NCBI GenBank assembly: GCA_016190005.1
Contig: JACPRK010000147.1
Coordinates: 1-32,506 of the forward strand
Source of the DNA: Candidatus Wallbacteria bacterium
GTDB taxonomy: Bacteria; Muiribacteriota; UBA6191; JACPRK01
Direction of reading: 5' to 3'
Length of the DNA stretch: 32,506 nt
The notes beneath the pieces were generated by a model. The model was not told the origin of the DNA. It searched no databases and was given only the letters and a program-made list of their open reading frames with translations. Of this stretch, positions 24,971 to 32,506 are shown piece by piece. Numbering within the stretch: position 1 is the stretch's first letter; each line of letters begins with the position of its first letter. The position numbers were made by a program, and so were the translations under genes.

Positions 24971-27900
24971 CTTGGCTCACATTCTCCTTCCGCGCTCACT
25001 GCTGCGCCGGGAAAAAGCCTTGCATGCAGATGATGAAGTTGATGCCCAGGAAAGGCATCATGTTGTCGTGCGGCTGCTGGCCACCAGTAACGGCCACCGA
25101 GTTGGCACTGAGCGCAAAGAGGTCGCTTGCGCTGCTCTCGTACATCTCTGTCGCTGCGGCCAGAACGGCATTCGACGGCGAATTGCTGGCCGGGGCTTGG
25201 TTGGAGGCTAGCAGCGAGTGATTGTGGCTTGGCATCTGGGGCGCCGTCAGCGTTACGTCTTCCGAGCCTAAGGTCTGTCCCAGGGCACGCGTGGTCAACC
25301 CTGGCCCCGAACCGTTGTGAATGGGCACCCGGCCGCGCAGGTCCGGGAGCGCAAACGTCGTTTGGCCGTCGCCTCCATATGTCGTTCCAATCAGAGCGAA
25401 AAGAGCATCGTACTCCTGAATCGGAACAAGGCTCCCATCGCAGAAATGCCAACCCTCCGGGGCAAAGTTGCCCGCGAACATGCGAATCAAGGGCGTGGAG
25501 CCCGTCGGCGGACTGTCGACCGTCGTTCTCGACGCTCCAGCACGCGGACCCCGATTGGCGGTCCAGCAACAGTCGAACGGCATCGTCTCGCGTGGCATAC
25601 AAGGTCTCCCGGAGGCTCACGACGTAGGGCATGACAGCGTCGCCCTCTGCCGGGGGCAACGCAGCTCGATAGTCCCTGCCTCGAGGGACGGCGATATCGA
25701 GTCGGAAGCGGGCGCGGCCGTACTCGTCGTGCTCGTCGAAATAGAGCAGCCGTGTCAGTGGCAGGTCCCCCCGCTCCCAGCAAGTAACTCGCTCCGCCTT
25801 TTGCAGAACCAGGACGCCGCGCTCTCTCGTCGAGCGGACCTCGTACGCCAGTTCTCGCACGGAGTGCGGCCGGGATGCGTGAGCGGAACCGTCGCGCAGA
25901 TAAGTCTCCGATCGCAGAAGATGCCCTCGCAGTGCCTCTCCGGCCCGGCGGGCCAGGTCGCCAGCGCCGCTCGATCCGCGGTCGCACGCCACGTAAGGCG
26001 CGTCCCCACTCCAATACTCCTCGGAAAAGTCGGATTCGATCCAGTCGCCGTTCGTGCTCACGGACCCGGCCTGGAACCAGCATCGCTCCTCCAGGAACGG
26101 GATGGAGCACTCCTGGGGAACGGTGCCCTGCTGATCCGACTCCCGGGCAGATCGAGGAGGCAGAATGCTGGACGGGTCCTGTCGAGCTGCCCCTTGATCC
26201 CAGTGAAAGCTGTCAACCCGTCCGAACCCCAAGAACTCGCCGCCCGGTTCGTCCCAGTAGCCATGATGATAGTCGAACCGAGTGGTCTGTCCGGTGCTCG
26301 AAAGCGAGTCGTTGCGCTCCAGCGAGCAGACCACGGGGACAGGGACCGATGCGGAGATTGGTCTGCGGGCTCCAGGCACTCCCTCCCCGCCACTTCCCGG
26401 TGGATGCGCGGCCGAGTACGCGATCTCCGTCGTACCGCCGAGACCGTTGTCGATCCCAATGAGCAATCCCGGAACCACGCCGGAGTTGAGGTCGAGGAAG
26501 TAGTGTCGAGGAGTCGCTTCATCTCGCGAGTGTGAGGTGTAGAGCACGCCGCTCATGCCGCAACCTCGCAGATCGCAAACCCGGACGTCGTCCGCGCCGT
26601 GAACCTCGGGAGTTCCTCGAATCTCGAAAGCCCGGCTCCAGCTCATGCCCCCCTGGTTGAGCCAGATCATCACCCGGCCAGCATCGACATAGAGCAAGTC
26701 GGCCTTGCCGTCTCCGTCGAGATCGGTCAAGAACAGTCGTCCCGGATCGTATCGCGGGGGCAGTACGGGCGCTGCCCGCATGTCCACTCGGCCACCCTGG
26801 CGGTCCGGCCCGGGGTTTGACCAGTAGCGTACGATGCCCGAGTCGACGAAGACGATTTCGAGCGAGCCGCCGCCCGTCATGTCCGCCACGTGCACCCGTT
26901 CGTCGTCCATTGAAGGGCGTTCCGGTTCACCGTCGAGATGGATCTCCGGGAGAACCGCGACGGGCTCCTCACCAAGGGGGACGTTCCATTCGAAAGGCTC
27001 GTCTGGCTCGGACGGTGGCAGGTCTTCGTTTGAGACGCGGCACAGGCGGCTGCTCTCGGCGACAAACTCGGAGTACAGGAAGCGCACCGCCGGAAAGGTC
27101 TCGCGGCGGTCTCCCTGATACCCGGTCAGCTTCAGGGATTCGAGGAGCCAGTGGCCCGAAGTCGAGAGGCGGTATCCGAGGTCGTACTGGCGAATTCGCT
27201 CGGCGCAGCTCCCGAGCGGATTGAGCCAGACTTCGATTCGTGAGCAGCATCGCGTCGTACAGCGCTCGAACGCGTGGCCACGGCACGAGCATTCGATCGG
27301 GCCGATGGAACCATCGATGTCGCCAAGATGGTCGTAGGCAAAACCGACCGAGTACAGAAAGCTGGGGGCGCTCGCGGAGCCATGGTTGACGTATCGCACC
27401 CGGGAGAGCAGGGGCGGTCCAGTCCAACGCTTGCCAGACGGGACAGGGCGGCCCTGCTGTTCGTACTCGTAGAGGACGAGGTTGCCAAAGGGATCGACCG
27501 TGGCGGCCAGCAGCCAGGAGACGATTCGCCCCGATTCGGCTGGCTCCCGGACAATCGCGCCAGCGCTACCCACGGCTCCGGCATCCGCGGGGTCGGGTAA
27601 CCCGAAGAAGCTCCCGGTGCCGTCGGGATGCCACACCTTCCAATAGTCGTGGGTCCCGCGACAGACGTGCTCGATACGTTCGAAGTCCCGCTCTGGCCGC
27701 GGACGATACCGTCCGGGGCAGTCGGGCTCGCGATCCAAATCGCCCACGGACGAATACGTGAAGCTCTCTTCAGTCGGCTCGGTTTCCAGAACGGGGCTCG
27801 GGGTACGGCTGATCTCAGGCAGGGCCAGACTCCATCCGCGGCCGAAGGGTCCATCGCCAGCCCAGGAGTGATAGCAAAGATCGAGGTCCGGTTGAAGACC

Positions 27901-28014
27901 GGCCCGTCCGCCCGGCAGAGCGATGGGAAGACGGACCATCGCCGCACCGGTGGAAATGTCCGTCGAAACCGAGAGGCCGAGGCCCGGCAAATGCCCCAAT
28001 TCGGCAGCGGTCAT
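24871..28014 (-). CDS. SpvB/TcB-like protein, 3' end apparently cut short and read out of frame into collar genes
   Basis: Residues 1-270 match the SpvB/TcaC N-terminal domain: SVSTDISTGAAMVRLPI, PGGRAGLQPDLDLCYHS, GDGPFGRGWSLALPEI. A VCBS/FG-GAP-like repeat is at about 427-455 (FLTDLDGDGKADLLYVD, then RVMIWLNQGG), and the following region to about 700 fits the TcdB mid domain (GLLIGIDNGLGGTTEIAYS). In Tc toxins this protein is the cocoon/linker (TcB). Real-looking sequence ends near residue 830-840 (about 25500-25530). After that the frame reads the two collar genes out of phase to a stop at 24871, with biased composition. No RHS core or toxin domain remains. ATG at 28014; 139 bases from the upstream TcA-like gene, same strand. 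I rate the N-terminal identity high and the gene's intactness low. Confidence 0.8.
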   Translation of the reverse strand: MTAAELGHLPGLGLSVSTDISTGAAMVRLPIALPGGRAGLQPDLDLCYHSWAGDGPFGRGWSLALPEISRTPSPVLETEPTEESFTYSSVGDLDREPDCPGRYRPRPERDFERIEHVCRGTHDYWKVWHPDGTGSFFGLPDPADAGAVGSAGAIVREPAESGRIVSWLLAATVDPFGNLVLYEYEQQGRPVPSGKRWTGPPLLSRVRYVNHGSASAPSFLYSVGFAYDHLGDIDGSIGPIECSCRGHAFERCTTRCCSRIEVWLNPLGSCAERIRQYDLGYRLSTSGHWLLESLKLTGYQGDRRETFPAVRFLYSEFVAESSRLCRVSNEDLPPSEPDEPFEWNVPLGEEPVAVLPEIHLDGEPERPSMDDERVHVADMTGGGSLEIVFVDSGIVRYWSNPGPDRQGGRVDMRAAPVLPPRYDPGRLFLTDLDGDGKADLLYVDAGRVMIWLNQGGMSWSRAFEIRGTPEVHGADDVRVCDLRGCGMSGVLYTSHSRDEATPRHYFLDLNSGVVPGLLIGIDNGLGGTTEIAYSAAHPPGSGGEGVPGARRPISASVPVPVVCSLERNDSLSSTGQTTRFDYHHGYWDEPGGEFLGFGRVDSFHWDQGAARQDPSSILPPRSARESDQQGTVPQECSIPFLEERCWFQAGSVSTNGDWIESDFSEEYWSGDAPYVACDRGSSGAGDLARRAGEALRGHLLRSETYLRDGSAHASRPHSVRELAYEVRSTRERGVLVLQKAERVTCWERGDLPLTRLLYFDEHDEYGRARFRLDIAVPRGRDYRAALPPAEGDAVMPYVVSLRETLYATRDDAVRLLLDRQSGSACWSVENDGRQSADGLHALDSHVRGQLCPGGLAFLRWEPCSDSGVRCSFRSDWNDIWRRRPNDVCAPGPARPGAHSQRFGARVDHACPGTDLRLGRRNADGAPDAKPQSLAASLQPSPGQQFAVECRSGRSDRDVREQRKRPLCAQCQLGGRYWWPAAARQHDAFPGHQLHHLHARLFPGAAVSAEGECEPRWPTLSSVKSGFSRTISRRTDGLPATDRWFKSA
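24996..25598 (-). CDS. tail collar (MdpB-type) protein 2, N-terminus altered
   Basis: Collar family core as in its neighbour: IRMFAGNFAPEGWHFCDG, LIGTTYGGDGQTTFALPDL, MPSHNHSLLASN, ending PFLGINFIICMQGFFPAQQ. The usual start (M-x-x-PFxGEIRMF) is not intact: upstream of LIRMFAGNF the frame reads DSPPTGSTP. Possible starts are ATG 25598, which has GGGAG about 7 bases upstream and adds about 38 unrelated residues, or TTG/ATG near 25500-25490 with weak ribosome-binding sites. This gene lies out of frame inside the 3' part of the SpvB-like reading frame, suggesting a recombination junction just upstream. With the other collar gene it forms a tandem pair. Confidence 0.82.
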   Translation of the reverse strand: MPRETMPFDCCWTANRGPRAGASRTTVDSPPTGSTPLIRMFAGNFAPEGWHFCDGSLVPIQEYDALFALIGTTYGGDGQTTFALPDLRGRVPIHNGSGPGLTTRALGQTLGSEDVTLTAPQMPSHNHSLLASNQAPASNSPSNAVLAAATEMYESSASDLFALSANSVAVTGGQQPHDNMMPFLGINFIICMQGFFPAQQ

Positions 28015-28153
28015 GTGTGGCTAATGAAGCAGTATCTGGAAGTTTGGGTCACAGGCCCCGGTGCTGATTCGCCTCCTGCTGGAGCTCTTCGCTGTCGTGC
28101 GCGCCCGACGGAGTGAAAGGGTGGTGGTGCCTCTTCAACTCGCCGGAGGGTCG

Positions 28154-31100
28154 TCAGGCCGTGACAGACCTCGAGTGCCCTTCGAAGATGAGGTGAATCT
28201 CCTCCACGCTCCCGATATCCACGCCTTCGTTCATCTTCGTTCCCTTGCTCGAGCGTGGCAGCGACAACGACCACGCGCTCAGGGGGCTGATCGGAATGTG
28301 CTCCTTGCTCGAGAGATTTCCGCCGATAGTTCGAGAGAGTCGCTCAACTTCCCCGGGACCGCCGCGGGCGCCGTCGCGCCGGGGATAGTACCAGGTGTCG
28401 CGGCTGGAACGGCGAGGGCCGACGAACTTTCGATCCGTCTGCTCGAGTGCCACCGCGTACTTGTAGGTCCCCCGAGTGGGAAGATGCACGAACTCCCATT
28501 GTGCGTCCGCGGCATCCTCGAAAGTGGAGTGACCGAGCTGGCAGAAATCGACCTGGACCGTTCCATCCTTCGACCGCGCATTGGGCAGATGGACATGGCA
28601 GATGTCGGCCAGCACGTGACAACTGCCGGCTAACAGTTGGCGAATCGCTTCCGACTCTGGCGAGAGCACAAAGACCGCTAGCCGGCCAGCCGCGAGCTCC
28701 TCGAACTGCTTCGGGTACTCGGCGCGCCGCAGGACGACGTCGAGCGAACGGACCTCCTGCCAGGTGCGCTCAGTCGCGTTGGCCTGGTCACGGAGATCCT
28801 TCAGCATTCCCGTGTGCTTGATGCTCAACTCGGAGACATGTGCGTCATGCAACTTGCCGAGAGGCTTGTCCATCAATGACCAGTAACGGAGCGACTGGGC
28901 CTCCTGGTACAGGAAGTCGACCAGGTCCGTCTTGGCATTCAAGTAGAGCTCCTGCACGAGCGTCCGTATGGGCGTGACACTCGGATCCAGCTTCGCGTCG
29001 CGGCCTGCCTCGAGCTGGCCCGTTTCGGCATCCAGCCGCTCGATCTCCGCGGTCAGCCGGGCCTCCTCGACGTGCAGCGCGTGGTAAGCGTCGATCTTGA
29101 CTTGGTAAGACTCGAGCAGATCGACGTACTCGTTGAACACCGTGCGGTAGACCTGAGCGTCCTTCGGTACTCGGGCCTGCACGTCTTTGATGAGCTCGTC
29201 GAACTTTGCTCGCGTCATGCTGACCATGCCTGTCTTGTAACCGAAAACCGCGTGGGCCTTGTTGATCTGCCGAGTGAGATCGACCACGGAAGCCCCGGCA
29301 GCGTAGACGGCTTTGCCGTGCTCGACGACCGACTTGCAGGCTGTGATGGCCTTGTCGAGCTCAAGCTTCTTGGCTTCCCTGGCCTGTTTCGCCTGCTTCT
29401 GTCGCTTGGCCTCGCGCTGTTCCTCCTTCTCCGTCTCGGCAGGCGAGAGCGGCTCAAACTCTCCGGAGCTGCCCGACTGCGGCGGCGCCTTGGACTTGGC
29501 AGGCGGGTCGCTCGGGATCAGCTCGCCGGTTCTCGCCAACGCCGAAATGGCGGAAGAGAGTGCTCCTCCCGCTTTCAGCGCGCCCAACGCGGTGCCACCG
29601 CTCGTGACCAGCACGACACCGCTCGACAGGAAGCTCCACATTTCCTTGAGGGAGTCGAGGCTGAGCGCCTGGCGCAGCGTCTCCACGAAGGCCTTGGCGG
29701 TCTTCTCCAATTCGGCTTCCTTTGCCCGCAGATGCAGACTCACCACTTCCATATCCCTGTGGGCCGGCCCCTGTTCCGCGATAGTTGCCTGGCGCTGTCG
29801 GCGGAGTGTCTCGAGGCGTGCGCGGCTCGCCTCGACCGCCTGCTCCAGAATCTCCCCGGCCTCCTTCGTCTTCTTCTCGATGTCGACGCACCGCAGGTAA
29901 GTCTCCTCGGCTTGCCCGGCAGCAAGCAGCAACGCTTCGCCTTCCGCCTTGTACTGGTCTATGGGGTAAAGCGGGACCCAGTTCCACGGGCGTCCGAAGT
30001 AGTCGAGACCCTGGCTGAGCTGGGCCACCAGGGCCGCGGCCGTCGCATGCAGCGACAGCCAGCCGGGCGCGTCTGCATCGAGAGCTTCTCGCAGCCTGTC
30101 GTACTCCAGGAACTTCTCGGTTTGCAGGAAGTACTCCTCGGAGAGTTGGGGGTAGCCGTTGCGGAACTGCTCCCAGTTGTCTCCGCAGGCGATCGAGAAC
30201 TCCGTCCATCCCTGGTCCTGCGGGATCCAGCTCCGAGTCGCTTCCAGGCTGCGACGGTCCGGCGTGGTCCGGAGCAGCCATGCCAGCAGCGCCGCGGCTT
30301 GCTCCAGGTCGTCGGGACTCCCCGCCAGGTAATGTAGCTTCGCCTTGTGGAGCGTCAGCATCCGCTGCTCGAACGATCCGAGGAACATCGAGTTGACGAA
30401 TGGAATGCGGCGCTGCGGAAGCAAGGCCGGCACACCGGGCGCTGGCCTGCGGCTGCCCGGAAGAGCTGGCAGCTTCCGGGCGGGAACAGTCCACAGGCCG
30501 ACACCGCCGGCAAAGTTGTCGTACGTCACTCTTTCAGCCTTGCCGTTGCCTGTGATGCCCAACCGGCCCGCCACGCCCGGAGTCGGTGTTGGCGCCATCG
30601 CGCCGTTGGCGCCAGCCACTCCTTCGAGTCCGTCTGGCTCTCGCCGGTTCGTGAGGCGAAACTGGCTCCAACTCGCCATGTGACCCGTTACGTTCTCTGT
30701 CGCCCCAATGTGTCCGCCTTTCCCGGCTTTGCTCCCGGACCCACCCGAGCCAGGCTGCGCTGCGGGGGCAGCCGCACCCGCGGCCGCTCGCATCACTACC
30801 TGGTTCTCATTCGAAGACTCGACAAAGGCAACGACGATGTTGCCTCCGGAGCCGCCGCTTCCCGACCTGCCCGCATTGCCACCGGCACCTCCCCGGCCGC
30901 CGCTCTTGCCTGCCTCGGCGGGGGACTCCTGACCCTCTCCCCAGAATCGGATCTCCTTCTGAGCGTCCTGCCCATCGGCACCATCGCTGCCGGGGGCGCC
31001 GTCACCTCCATTCTGCCCACGACCGCCGTGGCCGCCGTTCGCTACCAGGTTTAATGTACCGCCCAGGTCGAAGCGCTCTGCCAGCATCGTAATGTTGCCC

Positions 31101-31519
31101 CCGGCCATCCCCGTGCTGCCGTTGACGCCGTGCGCTCCGGGGTCGCCATCTTTCCCACGTTCCTTGGGCCTGCCGGGCGACTCGGCCTTGCTATCAGCAG
31201 CATGGTCTTGAGCCGGCGCGACACCGGACGTATCGATGGTCACCTCGCCATCCGACCGTAGGATCCGGGCACGGATTGAGACGTGCTTCCCCGGGATCAC
31301 CATCCGACCTGTGAGCGTCACGCGATCCGCATGCACGACCAGGTGAGAAGAGGCAGGCACGTATCGGTCCGGGCCCAAGGTCAGATCCGTAGCCAGGATC
31401 GTGACAACGCCGTCGCGCTCGGTGCGCTGGATCGAAAAGTAGTCGTCGGCTTGGGCAAGCTGTTTGCGCGTGCTCCCGTCGGACGCATCTGTGTTGTTCC
31501 GAACTCGCGTCGTGGCCAT
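28154..31519 (-). CDS. large Gly-rich, coiled-coil protein with a Tc-toxin A-like C-terminal end
   Basis: A 1121-residue protein from the ATG at 31519 (preceded by AGGGATGA); starts at 31525 or 31609 are also in frame. Residues 1-100 are beta-rich (two VTL/VTI-type strands). 116-325 hold collagen-like or glycine-rich blocks (GDPGAHGVNGSTGMAGG, GRGGAGGNAGRSGSGGSGG). 380-520 are helical. 525-615 and 695-735 are coiled coils flanking a hydrophobic pair at 625-662 (LSSGVVLVTSGGTALGALK). The end, 1070-1115 (HIPISPLSAWSLSLP, then MNEGVDIGSVEEIHLIFEG), resembles the C-terminus of TcA subunits, where the TcB-binding domain sits. The gene is directly followed by the SpvB/TcB-like gene. No signal peptide. 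I infer a Tc-like or pore-forming component; the whole architecture is unfamiliar to me. Confidence 0.75.
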   Translation of the reverse strand: MATTRVRNNTDASDGSTRKQLAQADDYFSIQRTERDGVVTILATDLTLGPDRYVPASSHLVVHADRVTLTGRMVIPGKHVSIRARILRSDGEVTIDTSGVAPAQDHAADSKAESPGRPKERGKDGDPGAHGVNGSTGMAGGNITMLAERFDLGGTLNLVANGGHGGRGQNGGDGAPGSDGADGQDAQKEIRFWGEGQESPAEAGKSGGRGGAGGNAGRSGSGGSGGNIVVAFVESSNENQVVMRAAAGAAAPAAQPGSGGSGSKAGKGGHIGATENVTGHMASWSQFRLTNRREPDGLEGVAGANGAMAPTPTPGVAGRLGITGNGKAERVTYDNFAGGVGLWTVPARKLPALPGSRRPAPGVPALLPQRRIPFVNSMFLGSFEQRMLTLHKAKLHYLAGSPDDLEQAAALLAWLLRTTPDRRSLEATRSWIPQDQGWTEFSIACGDNWEQFRNGYPQLSEEYFLQTEKFLEYDRLREALDADAPGWLSLHATAAALVAQLSQGLDYFGRPWNWVPLYPIDQYKAEGEALLLAAGQAEETYLRCVDIEKKTKEAGEILEQAVEASRARLETLRRQRQATIAEQGPAHRDMEVVSLHLRAKEAELEKTAKAFVETLRQALSLDSLKEMWSFLSSGVVLVTSGGTALGALKAGGALSSAISALARTGELIPSDPPAKSKAPPQSGSSGEFEPLSPAETEKEEQREAKRQKQAKQAREAKKLELDKAITACKSVVEHGKAVYAAGASVVDLTRQINKAHAVFGYKTGMVSMTRAKFDELIKDVQARVPKDAQVYRTVFNEYVDLLESYQVKIDAYHALHVEEARLTAEIERLDAETGQLEAGRDAKLDPSVTPIRTLVQELYLNAKTDLVDFLYQEAQSLRYWSLMDKPLGKLHDAHVSELSIKHTGMLKDLRDQANATERTWQEVRSLDVVLRRAEYPKQFEELAAGRLAVFVLSPESEAIRQLLAGSCHVLADICHVHLPNARSKDGTVQVDFCQLGHSTFEDAADAQWEFVHLPTRGTYKYAVALEQTDRKFVGPRRSSRDTWYYPRRDGARGGPGEVERLSRTIGGNLSSKEHIPISPLSAWSLSLPRSSKGTKMNEGVDIGSVEEIHLIFEGHSRSVTA

Positions 31520-31664
31520 GTTCATCCCTGGGTTCGAGCCGGACCGTTCATCCGTACGCCATCTGACCGGCGAGGCAGAAGTAAACAACAGGTAACCTCC
31601 GTACCGCAAGTAGCTCGAAAGCGGGAGGAGACCTGGAGTTATGCTCAGCGGCTGTCGTCCGGAC

Positions 31665-31694
31665 TTGACATCCCATCACGCGACTGGGTAGGCT
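31665..31694 (+). promoter_or_regulatory. promoter of the lasso-precursor gene
   Basis: A perfect TTGACA (31665-31670) is followed after 18 bases by TAGGCT (31689-31694), giving a transcript start near 31701 and a leader of about 75 bases. A ribosome-binding site AGGAG (31764-31768) lies 7 bases before the ATG at 31776. The divergent gene start at 31519 lies on the other side of this 256-base region. Confidence 0.6.
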
Positions 31695-31775
31695 TCTGAC
31701 GAGGAGTCGGATCGATTCAGTCCCTTCGCACGAGGGCGTGCGAGTTCGTCGAACGGGGAGAATAGGAGAACTCAC

Positions 31776-31958
31776 ATGGACAGCGACGACGCCGGCAACA
31801 CCCGGAACTCCGGGCCAACTCGGACGAGCGAAAGGGCTAGTCCCGACCAGCGGAAGCCCTGGACTCGCCCTCGCCTCGAGAAGATTGTCATCGATCGGAC
31901 GAGCGCCGCCAAGGGTTCGTACACTCTCGACGGTGGCACGACAAGGAACAATTCCTGA
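31776..31958 (+). CDS. putative lasso peptide precursor
   Basis: A 60-residue peptide. Residues 27-34, KPWTRPRL, match the aromatic-x-x-P-x-L recognition motif in lasso leaders (usually YxxPxL, here Trp for Tyr), which binds the RRE/B1 protein. Thr42 lies at position -2 if the core starts at Ala44; a Thr at -2 is a lasso rule. The core AAKGSYTLDGGTTRNNS then puts Asp52 at position 9, right for a nine-residue macrolactam ring (Ala1-Asp9). Cores starting at Ala45 would give an eight-residue ring. The first 26 residues are hydrophilic. It has a good promoter and ribosome-binding site. A lasso-type cyclase gene ends 46 bases away on the other strand. Gly1 is commonest in lasso peptides, and the tail has few bulky plug residues, so caution is needed. 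Confidence 0.65.
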   Translation: MDSDDAGNTRNSGPTRTSERASPDQRKPWTRPRLEKIVIDRTSAAKGSYTLDGGTTRNNS

Positions 31959-32004
31959 CATCGAGATGGCGGAACCAAGCGAGAGAGGGGGGGCACGGCG
32001 GTGT

Positions 32005-32506
32005 TCAGAGTGAAATAGGAGGGGGAGGGCCCTTCTCGCCTACGGAATGGAAGGCGTTGACGAAGAGGCCCACTGCAAGGCCTCGGAGCAGCACCATGAT
32101 GGCGGCCCCGACGGTATCCGTGCGGCCCACGTCCTGAACGGCGCACCAGACCTTCCGCATGAAGCGAACATCCAGCAGAGCGCCTGCAGGCCCTCCCTCA
32201 AGCTCTCGTAGCGCAGTTTCGGTCTCGACCGCGTCGGCCCGAAGGCGCTGCACGATGTCGCCGGATTGGTACCCCTGACGGATCTTGAGCCGAACTCGAT
32301 CGGGCAGCAAGTCCCTTGTGAGTTCCCTGATGAGCCAGCGATCCTGCCCTGTCGAAGGCTCGGTGAACAACTCATCCGGCACGCCGAACGCGAAACTGAG
32401 CATACGGACGTCTGCCGTTGGATCTCGCACATCCAGCCCGTAGGGAGCGCCGAGCTCCGCGAGTTGACTGGCCGCAAACGATTTCCCGGGCCGCACGATC
32501 CAGTAC
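32005..32506 (-). CDS. asparagine synthetase-like lasso cyclase, C-terminal part (5' end outside window)
   Basis: About 166 residues of the C-terminal synthetase domain are visible. YGLDVRDPTADVRMLSFAFG with VPDELF, RWLIRELTRDLLPDRVRLK and RQGYQSGDIVQRL follow the order of lasso cyclases and asparagine synthetase B C-termini (E/DVRDP...DVRLLEF, then R.LiRra..g.lPd.vR...rkG.q..D). The end (AAIMVLLRGLAVGLFV) is also typical. These enzymes adenylate the ring acid and form the macrolactam. The upstream part runs off the right edge. The frame is continuous to the edge. It converges with the precursor gene; the leader peptidase, RRE protein and exporter would be expected further right. Confidence 0.8.
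   Translation of the reverse strand, partial: YWIVRPGKSFAASQLAELGAPYGLDVRDPTADVRMLSFAFGVPDELFTEPSTGQDRWLIRELTRDLLPDRVRLKIRQGYQSGDIVQRLRADAVETETALRELEGGPAGALLDVRFMRKVWCAVQDVGRTDTVGAAIMVLLRGLAVGLFVNAFHSVGEKGPPPPISL

Overview
The window is about 32.5 kb of GC-rich bacterial chromosome from a diderm (Gram-negative) organism. It encodes a complete inner-membrane/periplasm/outer-membrane efflux pump and several exported proteins. The mix of genes (a large secreted protein with CnaB-like and IPT/TIG-like domains, SpvB/Tc-toxin-like and tail-collar proteins, a lasso-type RiPP, and a desaturase fused to an AurF-type oxygenase) fits an environmental Acidobacteriota or Myxococcota-like lineage. That placement is inference; no rRNA or tRNA gene is present to settle it. 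No CRISPR array or insertion sequence was seen.

Left part (1-6394): a molybdate ABC transporter operon modABC on the minus strand, with genes overlapping by 1 and 4 bases. It is followed by three small membrane-associated genes: a YdjM-like metal-dependent hydrolase with no canonical start codon, an unknown membrane protein, and a cyclic-nucleotide-binding domain protein with a four-cysteine tail. About 900 bases without a convincing gene come next.

Efflux operon (6395-13732, plus strand): an MFS transporter, a CusB/CzcB-type adaptor with three N-terminal Trp-Cys/His/Cys modules, a heavy-metal RND pump (CusA/CzcA type) and a TolC-like outer-membrane protein. Together they look like a heavy-metal resistance system spanning both membranes.

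Middle (13920-24406): a 712-residue fusion of a membrane fatty-acid desaturase with an AurF-like di-iron oxygenase, in effect two di-iron enzymes in one chain. A vapBC toxin-antitoxin pair, a GT4 glycosyltransferase, a 1090-residue secreted modular protein, a possible acyltransferase relic, an exported amidohydrolase and a GNAT acetyltransferase follow, mostly on the minus strand.

Right part (24452-32506): the most unusual stretch. On the minus strand, in transcription order, it has a 1121-residue protein (glycine-rich N-terminus, coiled coils, a hydrophobic segment, and a C-terminal end that looks like a Tc-toxin A subunit), an SpvB/TcB-like protein that appears cut short and runs out of frame into the next gene, and two tail-collar (MdpB-type) proteins. 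This resembles a Tc-toxin-like or tail-derived assembly that I do not recognise as a described system. Diverging from it is a 60-codon gene with a good promoter and ribosome binding site whose product has the hallmarks of a lasso-peptide precursor. It converges with the 3' part of an asparagine-synthetase-like lasso cyclase that runs off the window edge.
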